Below are positions 44,792 through 53,318 of a stretch of DNA of 64,000 nt, one piece after another. Under the pieces are notes generated by a model that worked only from the letters and a program-made list of their open reading frames with translations, had not been told where the DNA came from and did no database searches. Position 1 is the first letter of the stretch. Every line of letters begins with the position of its first letter. Made by a program: the position numbers and the translations under genes. The DNA is from Methylotenera_A sp044228245. Its GTDB lineage: Bacteria; Pseudomonadota; Gammaproteobacteria; Burkholderiales; Methylophilaceae. The DNA lies in NCBI GenBank assembly GCA_044228245.1, contig JBGAVG010000005.1, positions 124,001-188,000 of the forward strand. The letters are read 5' to 3'.

Positions 44792-45958
44792 ATGATTTCA
44801 ATTTCAATTAAACAAGCTCTAGTGGCAGCGCTTACTACAGGTTTGGCTGCCAGCATCTGCAGCGCTCATGCAGAACATGTCAGCAAAATTGGTGCAGGTG
44901 AAGGCAAGCTTGATATCATCGCTTGGCCTGGTTACCTTGAGCGTGGCGAATCGGATAAGAACTACGATTGGGTGACCGGATTTGAAAAGGAAACCGGCTG
45001 CAAGGTGAACGTAAAAACCGCCGGCACTTCAGATGAAATGGTATCGCTGATGAATAAGGGCGGTTATGACCTGGTGACTGCTTCGGGCGACGCAAGCCTG
45101 CGATTGGTTGCAGGCAAAAAAGTACATCCGATCAATACGGCTTTAATCCCCTCATGGAATACGATAGATTCCCGCCTGCAGAATGCGCCCTGGCACACCG
45201 TTGGCGGCAAGCATTATGGCGTGCCTTACCAGTGGGGCCCAAACGTGCTGATGTACAACACACAAGTATTTAAGACTGCACCTACCTCGTGGGCTACAGT
45301 GTTCGAGCCGCAAAACCTGCCCGATGGCAAACCAAATAAAGGCCGCATCCAGGCTTATGATGGCCCGATTTATATCGCAGACGCAGCGTTGTATTTGATG
45401 AAGAAAGACCCGTCACTTGGCATTAAAGACCCCTATGAACTCAACGAAAAACAATATGCGGCGGTGTTAAAACTGCTGCGCCAGCAAAAAACCTTAACGC
45501 ATAGATATTGGCATGATGTGACCGTGCAGATGACCGATTTCAAAAAAGAAGGCGTGGCAGCGTCTGGTGCATGGCCGTATCAGGTCAATGCGTTAAAAAC
45601 TGAAAAGCAGCCAATTGCGTCTGTGATTCCACAAGAAGGCGCAACCGGCTGGGCGGATACTACCATGTTGGCGGCTAAGGCGAAGCATCCTAATTGCGCA
45701 TATAAATGGCTCGAGCACTCACTCAATCCAAATCTGCAATCTGGTCTGGCCGAATGGTTTGGTTCTAACCCCGCTGTGCCTGCAGCCTGTAAAACCAAAG
45801 CGCCAGGCGGCAGTGATTTCTGCGCAGATAACGGTTTTGAGCGTTTTACCGAAATTAAATTCTGGAGAACGCCGCAAGCCAAATGCTCGCTTAAAGAAGG
45901 CTGCGTACCTTACAGCCGCTGGACGAAGGACTATATCGCCATCATGGGTGGCAGATAG
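44792..45958 (+). CDS. ydcS: ABC transporter substrate-binding protein YdcS
   Basis: 388 residues from ATG 44792, preceded by AGGGG at 6 nt spacing; the 26 upstream codons are not signal-like. Signal peptide ends near SAHA-EHV. The mature protein follows E. coli YdcS nearly throughout: LDIIAWPGYLERG, FEKETGCKVNVKTAGTSDEM, GGYDLVTASGDASLRL and the C-terminal PYSRWTKDYIAIMGGR. It is a polyamine-type periplasmic binding protein; the E. coli ligand is probably putrescine. It begins the ydcSTUV-patD operon, 155 bp after the Lrp gene. Confidence 0.93.
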   Translation: MISISIKQALVAALTTGLAASICSAHAEHVSKIGAGEGKLDIIAWPGYLERGESDKNYDWVTGFEKETGCKVNVKTAGTSDEMVSLMNKGGYDLVTASGDASLRLVAGKKVHPINTALIPSWNTIDSRLQNAPWHTVGGKHYGVPYQWGPNVLMYNTQVFKTAPTSWATVFEPQNLPDGKPNKGRIQAYDGPIYIADAALYLMKKDPSLGIKDPYELNEKQYAAVLKLLRQQKTLTHRYWHDVTVQMTDFKKEGVAASGAWPYQVNALKTEKQPIASVIPQEGATGWADTTMLAAKAKHPNCAYKWLEHSLNPNLQSGLAEWFGSNPAVPAACKTKAPGGSDFCADNGFERFTEIKFWRTPQAKCSLKEGCVPYSRWTKDYIAIMGGR

Positions 45959-45967
45959 TTATAACCT

Positions 45968-46975
45968 ATGGTTGCAGCCGTCGAGTTTTCCGCCGTCAGC
46001 CGCCATTATGGTAACGTAAAAGCGGTGGATGATGTAACGATTGCTGTAGCAGAGGGCGAGTTTTTTTCCATGCTTGGGCCAAGCGGCTCGGGCAAAACCA
46101 CTTGTTTGCGCTTGATTGCAGGTTTTGAGCAGCCCAGCATGGGCAGCATAAAAATCTTCGGCAAAGAAGCTGCTGGCGCGCCACCTTACGAGCGTGAAGT
46201 GAACACTGTTTTTCAGGATTATGCGCTGTTTCCGCACATGAACGTGCTGGATAACGTGGCGTATGGTTTGCGCGTAAAAGGCATCGCCAAACCGGAAAGT
46301 TACCAGCATGCCAAGCATGCACTAGCACAAGTGGCGCTGGCCGAATACGGCGGGCGCAGACCTGGCGAGCTTTCTGGCGGGCAGCGCCAGCGTGTAGCCT
46401 TGGCGCGGGCGCTGGTGAATGAGCCGCGCGTGTTGCTGCTGGATGAACCACTGGGCGCACTGGATTTAAAGCTGCGTGAGCAAATGCAACTGGAACTCAA
46501 AACCCTGCATAAAAAACTCGGCATTACGTTTATCTACGTCACGCACGACCAAGGCGAGGCATTATCCATGTCCGACCGCGTGGCGGTATTTAATCGCGGC
46601 AGAATCGAGCAAGTGGATTCGCCACGCAACCTTTACACCCACCCAAAAACCAGCTTTGTAGCGGATTTTGTCGGCACTTCAAATGTGGTAAGCGGAGATT
46701 TGGCACAACAAATTACCGGCAATAGCCAAGCCTTTTCGATTCGCCCCGAACATATCGGCATTAACACCGGGCAGGCCGACGTTTTGAAGGCAAATGGCGA
46801 AGTCGCAGATATTCAATACCACGGTGCAACCAGCAAAATAGAGGTTGCCGTGGATGGCCAATTGTTATCCATGGTGCTTTCCAACACTGAAGTAAGCGAA
46901 GCGCAGCTGCCGAAAATCGGCCAGAAAATTACTTTGTGCTGGCCGCGAAGCCGCATGGTGATGCTGGAAAATTAA
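45968..46975 (+). CDS. ydcT: Polyamine-type ABC transporter ATP-binding protein YdcT
   Basis: 335 residues. Walker A GPSGSGKTT, signature LSGGQRQRVALARALV, Walker B LLLDEPLGALD, VTHDQGEALS switch, and a C-terminal TOBE region with FSIRPEHIGI. It is 9 bp after ydcS and 16 bp before ydcU. Energises YdcUV. Confidence 0.93.
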   Translation: MVAAVEFSAVSRHYGNVKAVDDVTIAVAEGEFFSMLGPSGSGKTTCLRLIAGFEQPSMGSIKIFGKEAAGAPPYEREVNTVFQDYALFPHMNVLDNVAYGLRVKGIAKPESYQHAKHALAQVALAEYGGRRPGELSGGQRQRVALARALVNEPRVLLLDEPLGALDLKLREQMQLELKTLHKKLGITFIYVTHDQGEALSMSDRVAVFNRGRIEQVDSPRNLYTHPKTSFVADFVGTSNVVSGDLAQQITGNSQAFSIRPEHIGINTGQADVLKANGEVADIQYHGATSKIEVAVDGQLLSMVLSNTEVSEAQLPKIGQKITLCWPRSRMVMLEN

Positions 46976-46991
46976 CCCGTTATTCTCAGCC

Positions 46992-47936
46992 ATGCTACCT
47001 TCTGCCAGTTTAACCCCGCCCGCAAATCCACTCCTGAGATGGTTGGGAAACACACTCTATCGCAAACATCATCTGTTCCTGTTCTTGCTGCTCACCCCAC
47101 CGCTATTATGGTTTGGCGTAGTTTACCTGGGATCGCTATTTGCGCTGCTTTGGCAAAGTTTTTATACATTTGATAGTTTCAGCATGTCGGTTTCACCCGA
47201 CTTAACGCTAGAAAACTACCGCAGCCTGTTTGACGCCACCAATTTTGACATTATCCTGCGCACCCTCAGCATGGCGATAGCGGTGACGCTGGCTTGCGCC
47301 TTCATCGCCTTCCCAATTGCCTATTACATGACACGCTACGGCAGCCGCGCCGAAAAAGGCTTTTTCTACATCGCGGTCATGTTGCCCATGTGGGCAAGCT
47401 ATATCGTTAAAACCTACGCATGGACGGTGATTTTGTCGCAGCAGGGCATTTTATACTGGTGTATCAATCACTTAGGTTTAACAGTCGTACTCAATCACAT
47501 CTTACAAATATCTGTCATCGGCGGCAACACGCTCGCCACCTCCAACCTCGGGCGCTTTATGGTGTTCACCTATATCTGGCTGCCCTTTATGATTTTGCCG
47601 ATACAAGCCGCGCTGGAGCGCGTGCCTACAAACTTGCTGCAGGCCTCGGCCGATTTGGGTGCAAAACCGGCACAGACTTTTCGCTATGTGTTATTACCGC
47701 TAGTGTTTCCCGGTGTAGTGGCAGGCTCTATTTTTACTTTTTCGCTCACACTGGGCGATTACATTATCCCGCAACTCATCGGCCCCAGCGGCCTGTATAT
47801 CGGAACGATGGTGTACACCATGCAAGGCTCGGTAGGCAATATGCCGCTGGCAGCTGCGTTCACTGTGGTGCCGATTGTTTTGATTTTTATTTACCTTGCG
47901 CTAGCCAAGCGGGCGGGGGCTTTCGATGCCTTATAA
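46992..47936 (+). CDS. ydcU: Polyamine-type ABC transporter permease YdcU
   Basis: 314 residues with about six membrane helices. EAA-type loop LLQASADLGAKPAQTFRYVLLPLVFPG and the MLPMWASYIVKTYAW stretch are like PotB/PotH/YdcU. It overlaps ydcV by 11 bp. Confidence 0.92.
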   Translation: MLPSASLTPPANPLLRWLGNTLYRKHHLFLFLLLTPPLLWFGVVYLGSLFALLWQSFYTFDSFSMSVSPDLTLENYRSLFDATNFDIILRTLSMAIAVTLACAFIAFPIAYYMTRYGSRAEKGFFYIAVMLPMWASYIVKTYAWTVILSQQGILYWCINHLGLTVVLNHILQISVIGGNTLATSNLGRFMVFTYIWLPFMILPIQAALERVPTNLLQASADLGAKPAQTFRYVLLPLVFPGVVAGSIFTFSLTLGDYIIPQLIGPSGLYIGTMVYTMQGSVGNMPLAAAFTVVPIVLIFIYLALAKRAGAFDAL

Positions 47937-48768
47937 CATAAAGCAGCCAGGTAAAAGGTTGCGCGCTAAGCCATCCAATGAAAATCGGGCACCCGTATGG
48001 TTGAAAACGCTTGCCTATGGCGGCCTGGTGTTTTTGCATTTCCCCATAGTCGTCATCGTCATCAACGCTTTTTTGGCGGGAGATGGCGATAAGGCTTACT
48101 TTACCTTGCGCTGGTTTCACGAGGCTTTTACACGCGAAGATATCATGCTGGCCATCGCGCTGTCACTCAAGGTGGCGGCTGTGGCGACTTTGCTGGCATT
48201 AGTGATGGGCACTATGGCCGCCGCAGCGCTATACAGACGCAACTTTTTTGGCAAAGAAGCCATTACCACCATGCTGATTCTGCCGATTGCCCTGCCCGGC
48301 ATTATCACCGGCATCGCGCTGCTCTCTGCCATGAACATACTTGATATCACCCCTGGTTTTTGGACCATTATAGTGAGCCATGCCACGTTTTGTGTGGTGA
48401 TGATTTACAACAACGTGGTCGCGCGCTTCAGGCGCATGCCGCACAGCCTGGTGGAAGCCTCCATGGACTTGGGCGCGGATGGTTTCACCACGTTTCGGCA
48501 CATTATTCTGCCGCAACTCGCGACCGCCCTGCTCGCGGGCGCATTGCTGGCATTTGCGCTATCGTTTGATGAGCTGATTGTGACCATATTCACCGCGGGG
48601 CACGAAATCACGCTGCCGATCTGGCTGCTTAACCAGCTCGCGCGGCCGCGCGATGCGGCGATAACCAATGTAGTCGCCATGATGGTGATGCTGATTACCG
48701 CATTACCGATTATCGCAGCCTATTATTTAACGCGCGGCACGGAAAGCATCGCCGGCAGCAGTCGCTAA
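47926..48768 (+). CDS. ydcV: Polyamine-type ABC transporter permease YdcV
   Basis: 280 residues, six predicted membrane helices, with EAA-type loop VEASMDLGADGFTTFRHIILPQ and FALSFDELIVTIFTAGHE, as in PotC/YdcV. The 11 bp overlap with ydcU suggests coupled translation; patD follows after 35 bp. Confidence 0.92.
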   Translation: MPYNIKQPGKRLRAKPSNENRAPVWLKTLAYGGLVFLHFPIVVIVINAFLAGDGDKAYFTLRWFHEAFTREDIMLAIALSLKVAAVATLLALVMGTMAAAALYRRNFFGKEAITTMLILPIALPGIITGIALLSAMNILDITPGFWTIIVSHATFCVVMIYNNVVARFRRMPHSLVEASMDLGADGFTTFRHIILPQLATALLAGALLAFALSFDELIVTIFTAGHEITLPIWLLNQLARPRDAAITNVVAMMVMLITALPIIAAYYLTRGTESIAGSSR

Positions 48769-48803
48769 AAAATCGGGTATTATTTTTGAAAGAGGATCGA
48801 AAA

Positions 48804-50237
48804 ATGCATAACATTCAAACGCAATTACTGATTAATGGCCAATTCGTAACTGGCGAAGGCGCACCAATCAGCGTGCTGAATCCAGCTACTGGTGCTGAGA
48901 TAGCTCAGGTAGCGGAAGCCTCATTGGCACAGATTGAAACTGCAGCAAGCGCTGCAGCAGCCGCTTTCAAAAGCTGGAAAAAAACCACGCCGCGCGACCG
49001 TTCCACAATGTTACTCAAATTGGCAGATGCCATAGAGGCCGATGCGGAAGGCTTTGCCGGTCTGGAGTCGCTAAATTGCGGCAAGCCTTATCTGGCGGCG
49101 CTGAATGATGAAATCCCCGCTGTTGCGGACGTATTCCGCTTTTTCGCAGGCGCGGTGCGCAACATGACCGGCGCGCTGGCAGGCGAATATCTGCCGGGCC
49201 ACACCAGCATGATTCGGCGCGATCCATTAGGCGTAGTGGCCTCGATTGCGCCGTGGAATTACCCGCTGATGATGGCGGCCTGGAAGCTGGGCCCGGCGCT
49301 GGCTGCAGGCAATACCGTGGTGTTAAAGCCATCGGAAATGACGCCGCTTACTACGCTTAAACTGGCGCAACTCATCGCCGGAATTTTCCCTGCCGGTGTA
49401 GTGAATATTTTGAATGGGCGCGGTGAATCCGTCGGCGCGACTATGATTTCGCAGCCACAAGTACAGATGATTTCAATTACGGGGGATATTTCAACCGGCC
49501 AGAAAATCATGGAAGTCGCTGCAAAAAGCGTGAAGCGCACCCACCTTGAATTAGGCGGCAAAGCGCCTGTGATCGTGTTTGACGATGCGGATTTAAGCGC
49601 AGTGGTAGAAGGCGTGCGCACTTTCGGTTTTTATAATGCAGGCCAGGATTGCACCGCCGCCTGCCGTATTTATGCAGGCAAAAAAATCTACGAAAAACTG
49701 GTTGCCGAGCTGTCTTCAGCCACCGCCAGCATTAAAGTGGGCGAACAAAAAATGAGCGGCGTAGAAATGGGACCGCTCATTTCCGCACGTCAGCGCGAGC
49801 GTGTGGCGGGGTTTGTAGACCGGGCAGCCGCACAAAAACATATCGAAATCACCACTGGCGGCAAAATGCGTACCGGAAGTGGCTTTTTCTACGAGCCCAC
49901 CATTATTGCAGGTGCCCTGCAAACCGATGAGATCGTCTGCAAAGAGGTGTTTGGGCCCGTGGTTTCTGTCACGCGTTTTGATGATGAAGAAACTGTAGTC
50001 AGCTGGGCGAACGATTCAGAATACGGCCTCGCCAGCTCGGTATGGACAAGTGATGTTTCACGCGCCATGCGCGTATCTGCCGAATTACAGTACGGCTGCA
50101 CTTGGGTGAACACACATTTTATGCTGGTATCAGAAATGCCGCACGGCGGCATGAAAAAATCAGGCTATGGCAAAGATATGTCGATATACGCGATTGAAGA
50201 TTACAGTGCCGTGCGGCATGTGATGGTGAAACTTTAA
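48804..50237 (+). CDS. patD: Gamma-aminobutyraldehyde dehydrogenase
   Basis: 477 residues from ATG 48804, which has AGAGGA 7 nt upstream. ALDH motifs: PWNYPLMMAAWKLGPALAAGN, LELGGKAPVIVFDDADL, catalytic Cys in YNAGQDCTAACR, and C-terminal WVNTHFMLVSEMPHGGMKKSGYGKDMS, which is typical of PatD/YdcW. It converts 4-aminobutyraldehyde, the SpuC product, to GABA. Its position behind ydcSTUV repeats the E. coli operon order. Confidence 0.92.
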   Translation: MHNIQTQLLINGQFVTGEGAPISVLNPATGAEIAQVAEASLAQIETAASAAAAAFKSWKKTTPRDRSTMLLKLADAIEADAEGFAGLESLNCGKPYLAALNDEIPAVADVFRFFAGAVRNMTGALAGEYLPGHTSMIRRDPLGVVASIAPWNYPLMMAAWKLGPALAAGNTVVLKPSEMTPLTTLKLAQLIAGIFPAGVVNILNGRGESVGATMISQPQVQMISITGDISTGQKIMEVAAKSVKRTHLELGGKAPVIVFDDADLSAVVEGVRTFGFYNAGQDCTAACRIYAGKKIYEKLVAELSSATASIKVGEQKMSGVEMGPLISARQRERVAGFVDRAAAQKHIEITTGGKMRTGSGFFYEPTIIAGALQTDEIVCKEVFGPVVSVTRFDDEETVVSWANDSEYGLASSVWTSDVSRAMRVSAELQYGCTWVNTHFMLVSEMPHGGMKKSGYGKDMSIYAIEDYSAVRHVMVKL

Positions 50238-50246
50238 AATCCTTGC

Positions 50247-50272
50247 AGGGTGAGCAACTTGCTGCTCACCCT
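50247..50272 (+). other. Strong stem-loop after patD
   Basis: AGGGTGAGCA (50247-50256) pairs with TGCTCACCCT (50263-50272), a perfect 10 bp stem with a 6 nt loop, beginning 9 nt after the patD stop. No U-run follows (ACCCCAAC), so it may stabilise the 3' end or act with Rho. It also lies beyond the OsmB-like stop on the other strand. Confidence 0.6.
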
Positions 50273-50294
50273 ACCCCAACCAGATACGGGCTTA

Positions 50295-50510
50295 CTATCT
50301 GCCGATCTGGTTGCCGATAATACCGCCAATAGCCGCGCCGCCAACAGTCCCGACACCGCTGCCGCCAGTCAGCACCGCACCTGCTACAGCCCCGACACCG
50401 GCACCAATCGCAGTGTTTTTGTCACGTGTTGACATATTGCTACAGCCGCTTAAGCCAACAACGAGTGTTGCCGCAATGAAAGTCATCGCTAATTTACTTT
50501 TTGTTTTCAT
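50295..50510 (-). CDS. Small glycine-zipper lipoprotein (OsmB-like)
   Basis: 71 residues. Lipoprotein signal with lipobox GLSGC at residue 23, then a Gly/Ala-rich glycine-zipper segment (AIGAGVGAVAGAVLTGG and GGAAIGGIIGNQIG). This resembles OsmB and other glycine-zipper 2TM outer-membrane lipoproteins induced by osmotic or envelope stress. It is monocistronic and convergent with patD. Confidence 0.82.
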   Translation of the reverse strand: MKTKSKLAMTFIAATLVVGLSGCSNMSTRDKNTAIGAGVGAVAGAVLTGGSGVGTVGGAAIGGIIGNQIGR

Positions 50511-50668
50511 GGTAATCTCACTTTTGAAAATTGATTTACGATAAGGTATTTATGAGACTCGCTTTTAAGTCAAAAGGTTCCGTTTAACTAGAGGATGGTG
50601 TGCACGAACTGACCAGTGCAGCCCCCTCATTACCTGCGCCGTCCTTCAGAAAGCATGCATGGCTAAGG

Positions 50669-51094
50669 TTAATTGTCTTTCCATAATTTCTGCATCTCGA
50701 TGAACATAAAAGATGCGGTCCAGGAGATTAGAACCAGGCCTGTTAATGCTTCCAGTCCAGCTGTAAATCGAACATTGCCTTTGGCGACAATGTCGCCAAA
50801 GCCAAGCGATGTGTAGCTCACAAACGAAAAGTAACTGCAGTCCATCAGACTCTGATTAAAGTGCCCCTCCAATGAGCCAAAACCACCTTGATGAATCATG
50901 AAATAGTAGCCAAAAGCAAAAGCCCATATTTCAATAACATGTGCAAATAATGCACCAAAAACACCGAATAAAACACGTAACCGTGGCTTGATGGTAAGCC
51001 TGGGAATCAGTTTTGAAAGCTGGTTTAGCGCCTCAAAATGGATCAGCACAGCAGTTGCAACAAGAACACTATTGAGCGCGTAAGTAATAATCAT
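50669..51094 (-). CDS. Small potassium channel-like membrane protein
   Basis: 141 residues. Hydrophobic segments at about 5-25, 42-66 and 110-132 flank a pore loop with the selectivity-filter-like TSLGFGD (95-101). The layout is one extra N-terminal helix plus the two-helix ion-channel module (Ion_trans_2 type). No regulatory RCK domain is present. Likely a K+ or unselective cation channel in the inner membrane; function unproven. Stands alone between the OsmB-like gene and puuR. Confidence 0.72.
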   Translation of the reverse strand: MIITYALNSVLVATAVLIHFEALNQLSKLIPRLTIKPRLRVLFGVFGALFAHVIEIWAFAFGYYFMIHQGGFGSLEGHFNQSLMDCSYFSFVSYTSLGFGDIVAKGNVRFTAGLEALTGLVLISWTASFMFIEMQKLWKDN

Positions 51095-51161
51095 CGTTTA
51101 TCTTCGTGTATTGATGGTTTTATAATAACTGAGATCAACCCAAATCCCTATGTATTCTGCA

Positions 51162-51716
51162 TTAAAACGTGGGTGGGCTGCACGAACTCACCAAGGTACA
51201 CACTTCATTCCCCACATTACGAAAGCGGTGCGGTTGACGGCTGTTAAAGTAGTAAGCATCGCCAGCACCCAATACCCGCGTAGATTCTCCTACAGTCACT
51301 TCCAGGCGTCCAGACAGTATCACAGCACCTTCCTCACCCTCGTGCTGCAGCATCATCATGCCCGTATCGGCGCCTGCTTCATATGTTTCATAGAGAATCT
51401 GCAAAGCATGACCAGCCTTAGCCGAGCCAATCTGGCGATATGAGATACCTTCACCAGCGCTAATTTCGGTCAGATCCCGGGCGCGGTAAAAAACCTCGCT
51501 CTTCATGCCCGGCAATTCGTCTGAGAAAAATTCAGCCAGTGTCATCGGAATGCCCGCCAGTATGCGTTTTAAGGCGCTAACAGATGGACTAGTACTGCCG
51601 GATTCTATGAGTGAAATACTGGCATTGGCAACACCCGCCCTTTTTGCCAATGCGCGCTGCGATAGCTGGTGCCGTAGCCGCACTATTTTGAGTCTTAAGC
51701 CTACATCAATATCCAT
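51162..51716 (-). CDS. puuR: XRE-cupin transcriptional regulator PuuR
   Basis: 184 residues. The N-terminal helix-turn-helix (about 8-62) reads LRLKIVRLRHQLSQRALAKRAGVANASISLIE. The C-terminal cupin (about 110-178) contains HEGEEGAVILSGRLEVTVG and DAYYFNSRQPHRFRN. E. coli PuuR represses puu genes and is released by putrescine. Here it is divergent from the omega-transaminase/mmsA pair, with a repeat-rich 170 bp gap. Confidence 0.88.
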   Translation of the reverse strand: MDIDVGLRLKIVRLRHQLSQRALAKRAGVANASISLIESGSTSPSVSALKRILAGIPMTLAEFFSDELPGMKSEVFYRARDLTEISAGEGISYRQIGSAKAGHALQILYETYEAGADTGMMMLQHEGEEGAVILSGRLEVTVGESTRVLGAGDAYYFNSRQPHRFRNVGNEVCTLVSSCSPPTF

Positions 51717-51730
51717 AATCTAATCACTTG

Positions 51731-51835
51731 GTGTTTAAAGTGTTAAATATACAATAACACTCATAAAATTAATACTAGTATAATCAATAGATTAATAAAA
51801 TTAAAAACCAGACTTGACACAATATGCTAAACACT
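51731..51835. promoter_or_regulatory. Operator-like repeats and promoter element between puuR and the transaminase gene
   Basis: AGTGTTA (51739-51745) and TAACACT (51755-51761) form an inverted repeat. GTGTTTAA lies at 51731 and its inverse TAAACAC at 51829-51835, so four GTGTTWAA half-sites are present. A consensus -35 TTGACA sits at 51814-51819 without a good -10. The half-sites overlap the likely start points of both divergent genes, as expected for PuuR autoregulation. Confidence 0.45.
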
Positions 51836-51888
51836 AAAAGATGCTAAATAATCGTATGCATGAAAAAGTAATATTTAAGGATTCTCGC

Positions 51889-53298
51889 ATGTCAAAATCA
51901 GAACAAGCCGAGCTGCCTAACCTGTCGCACTATTGGGTGCCGTTTACCGCCAATCGGCAATTCAAAGCCATGCCGCGCCTATTCAAAGCGGCCAAGGGTA
52001 ATTACTACACGTCTATGGATGGCCGGCAAATACTAGATGGCACGGCAGGCCTGTGGTGCGTGCCGGCGGGACATGGACGCGAAGAAATTGCGGTGGCCGT
52101 AGCCAATCAACTACGCACGCTGGATTACGCACCGGCGTTCCAATCGAGCCATCCGCTCGCGTTTGAAGCCGCCACCCGTCTGGCAGCCTATATGCCCACT
52201 GGTTTAGATCGGATATTCTTCACCAATTCCGGTTCAGAATCTGCCGATACTGCGCTTAAAATCGCGCTGGCCTATCATCGTGTAGCAGGCAACCCGTTGC
52301 GAAACAAGTTGATTGGCCGTGAGCGCGGCTACCACGGCGTCAATTTCGGCGGCATTTCGGTAGGTGGTATCGCAGGCAACCGCAAGGCATTTGGCAATGC
52401 GCTAAGCGGCGTGGACCATATTCGCCATCCGCTGGATATCGAAAAAAATGCGTTTACCAAAGGCATTCCGCAAGATGGCGGCATTGCACTGGCGAATGAG
52501 TTTGAACAGCGCATGCTGACTTTGCATGACCCCTCTACGATTGCCGCACTCATTGTGGAGCCCATGCAAGGCTCGGCGGGCGTGATTGTACCACCGGCCG
52601 GCTACCTGAAACGCTTACGGGAAATCTGCACCAAACATGGCATTTTGCTGATATTTGACGAAGTCATTACCGGTTTTGGCAGACTGGGCGCCAAGTTTGG
52701 CGCGGATTATTTTGACGTCATCCCCGACATGCTCACCTGCGCCAAAGGCCTCACAAATGGCGTCGTGCCGATGGGTGCGGTAGCGGTGAAACGCGAAATC
52801 TACGATGCGTTTATGCAAAACTCTGCCATCGGTAGCATAGAACTGCCGCATGGCTACACCTACAGCGCCATCCCCATTGCCTGCGCGGCGGTAATCGCCA
52901 CGCAGGATATTTTTGCCGCAGAAAAACTGGAAGCGCGTGCGGCGGGTTTAAGCACTTATCTCGAATCAGCCGCGCACAGCCTGAAAGGCCTGCCGATGGT
53001 GAAAGATATCCGCAATATCGGCCTGGTGGCAGGCATTGAGTTTGAGGCAAAGGCAGGCGCTTCTGCTTTTGCCGTATATTTGAAATGCTATGAACTTGGC
53101 CTGCACGTGCGCTACACGGGCGACATCATTGCCATCTCGCCGCCGCTCACTATCGAAAAACATGAGATTGATCGCATCTTTAACACGCTCGCGGATGCAA
53201 TTAAATACGTGGCTTCGCAAGGTGAGGCTGGGCTGGATGTCAGCCGTTATCTTAAAAACGAACAACAATGGGCATTGCATCAGCAACATACCATTTAA
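51889..53298 (+). CDS. bauA: Omega-amino acid (beta-alanine)--pyruvate aminotransferase
   Basis: 469 residues from ATG 51889, preceded by AAGGA; an earlier ATG at 51841 lacks a ribosome site. Start region LSHYWVPFTANRQFKAMPRLF and GTAGLWCVPAGHGR are typical of beta-alanine:pyruvate transaminases. Also present: FFTNSGSESADTALKIALAYHR, FDEVITGFGRLGAKFGA, and PLP lysine in CAKGLTNGVVPMGAV. It would convert beta-alanine to malonate semialdehyde, making alanine. It is 20 bp before mmsA. 3-Aminoisobutyrate or putrescine are possible extra substrates. Confidence 0.85.
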   Translation: MSKSEQAELPNLSHYWVPFTANRQFKAMPRLFKAAKGNYYTSMDGRQILDGTAGLWCVPAGHGREEIAVAVANQLRTLDYAPAFQSSHPLAFEAATRLAAYMPTGLDRIFFTNSGSESADTALKIALAYHRVAGNPLRNKLIGRERGYHGVNFGGISVGGIAGNRKAFGNALSGVDHIRHPLDIEKNAFTKGIPQDGGIALANEFEQRMLTLHDPSTIAALIVEPMQGSAGVIVPPAGYLKRLREICTKHGILLIFDEVITGFGRLGAKFGADYFDVIPDMLTCAKGLTNGVVPMGAVAVKREIYDAFMQNSAIGSIELPHGYTYSAIPIACAAVIATQDIFAAEKLEARAAGLSTYLESAAHSLKGLPMVKDIRNIGLVAGIEFEAKAGASAFAVYLKCYELGLHVRYTGDIIAISPPLTIEKHEIDRIFNTLADAIKYVASQGEAGLDVSRYLKNEQQWALHQQHTI

Positions 53299-53318
53299 CA
53301 AGCAATGAGGAATTCAGC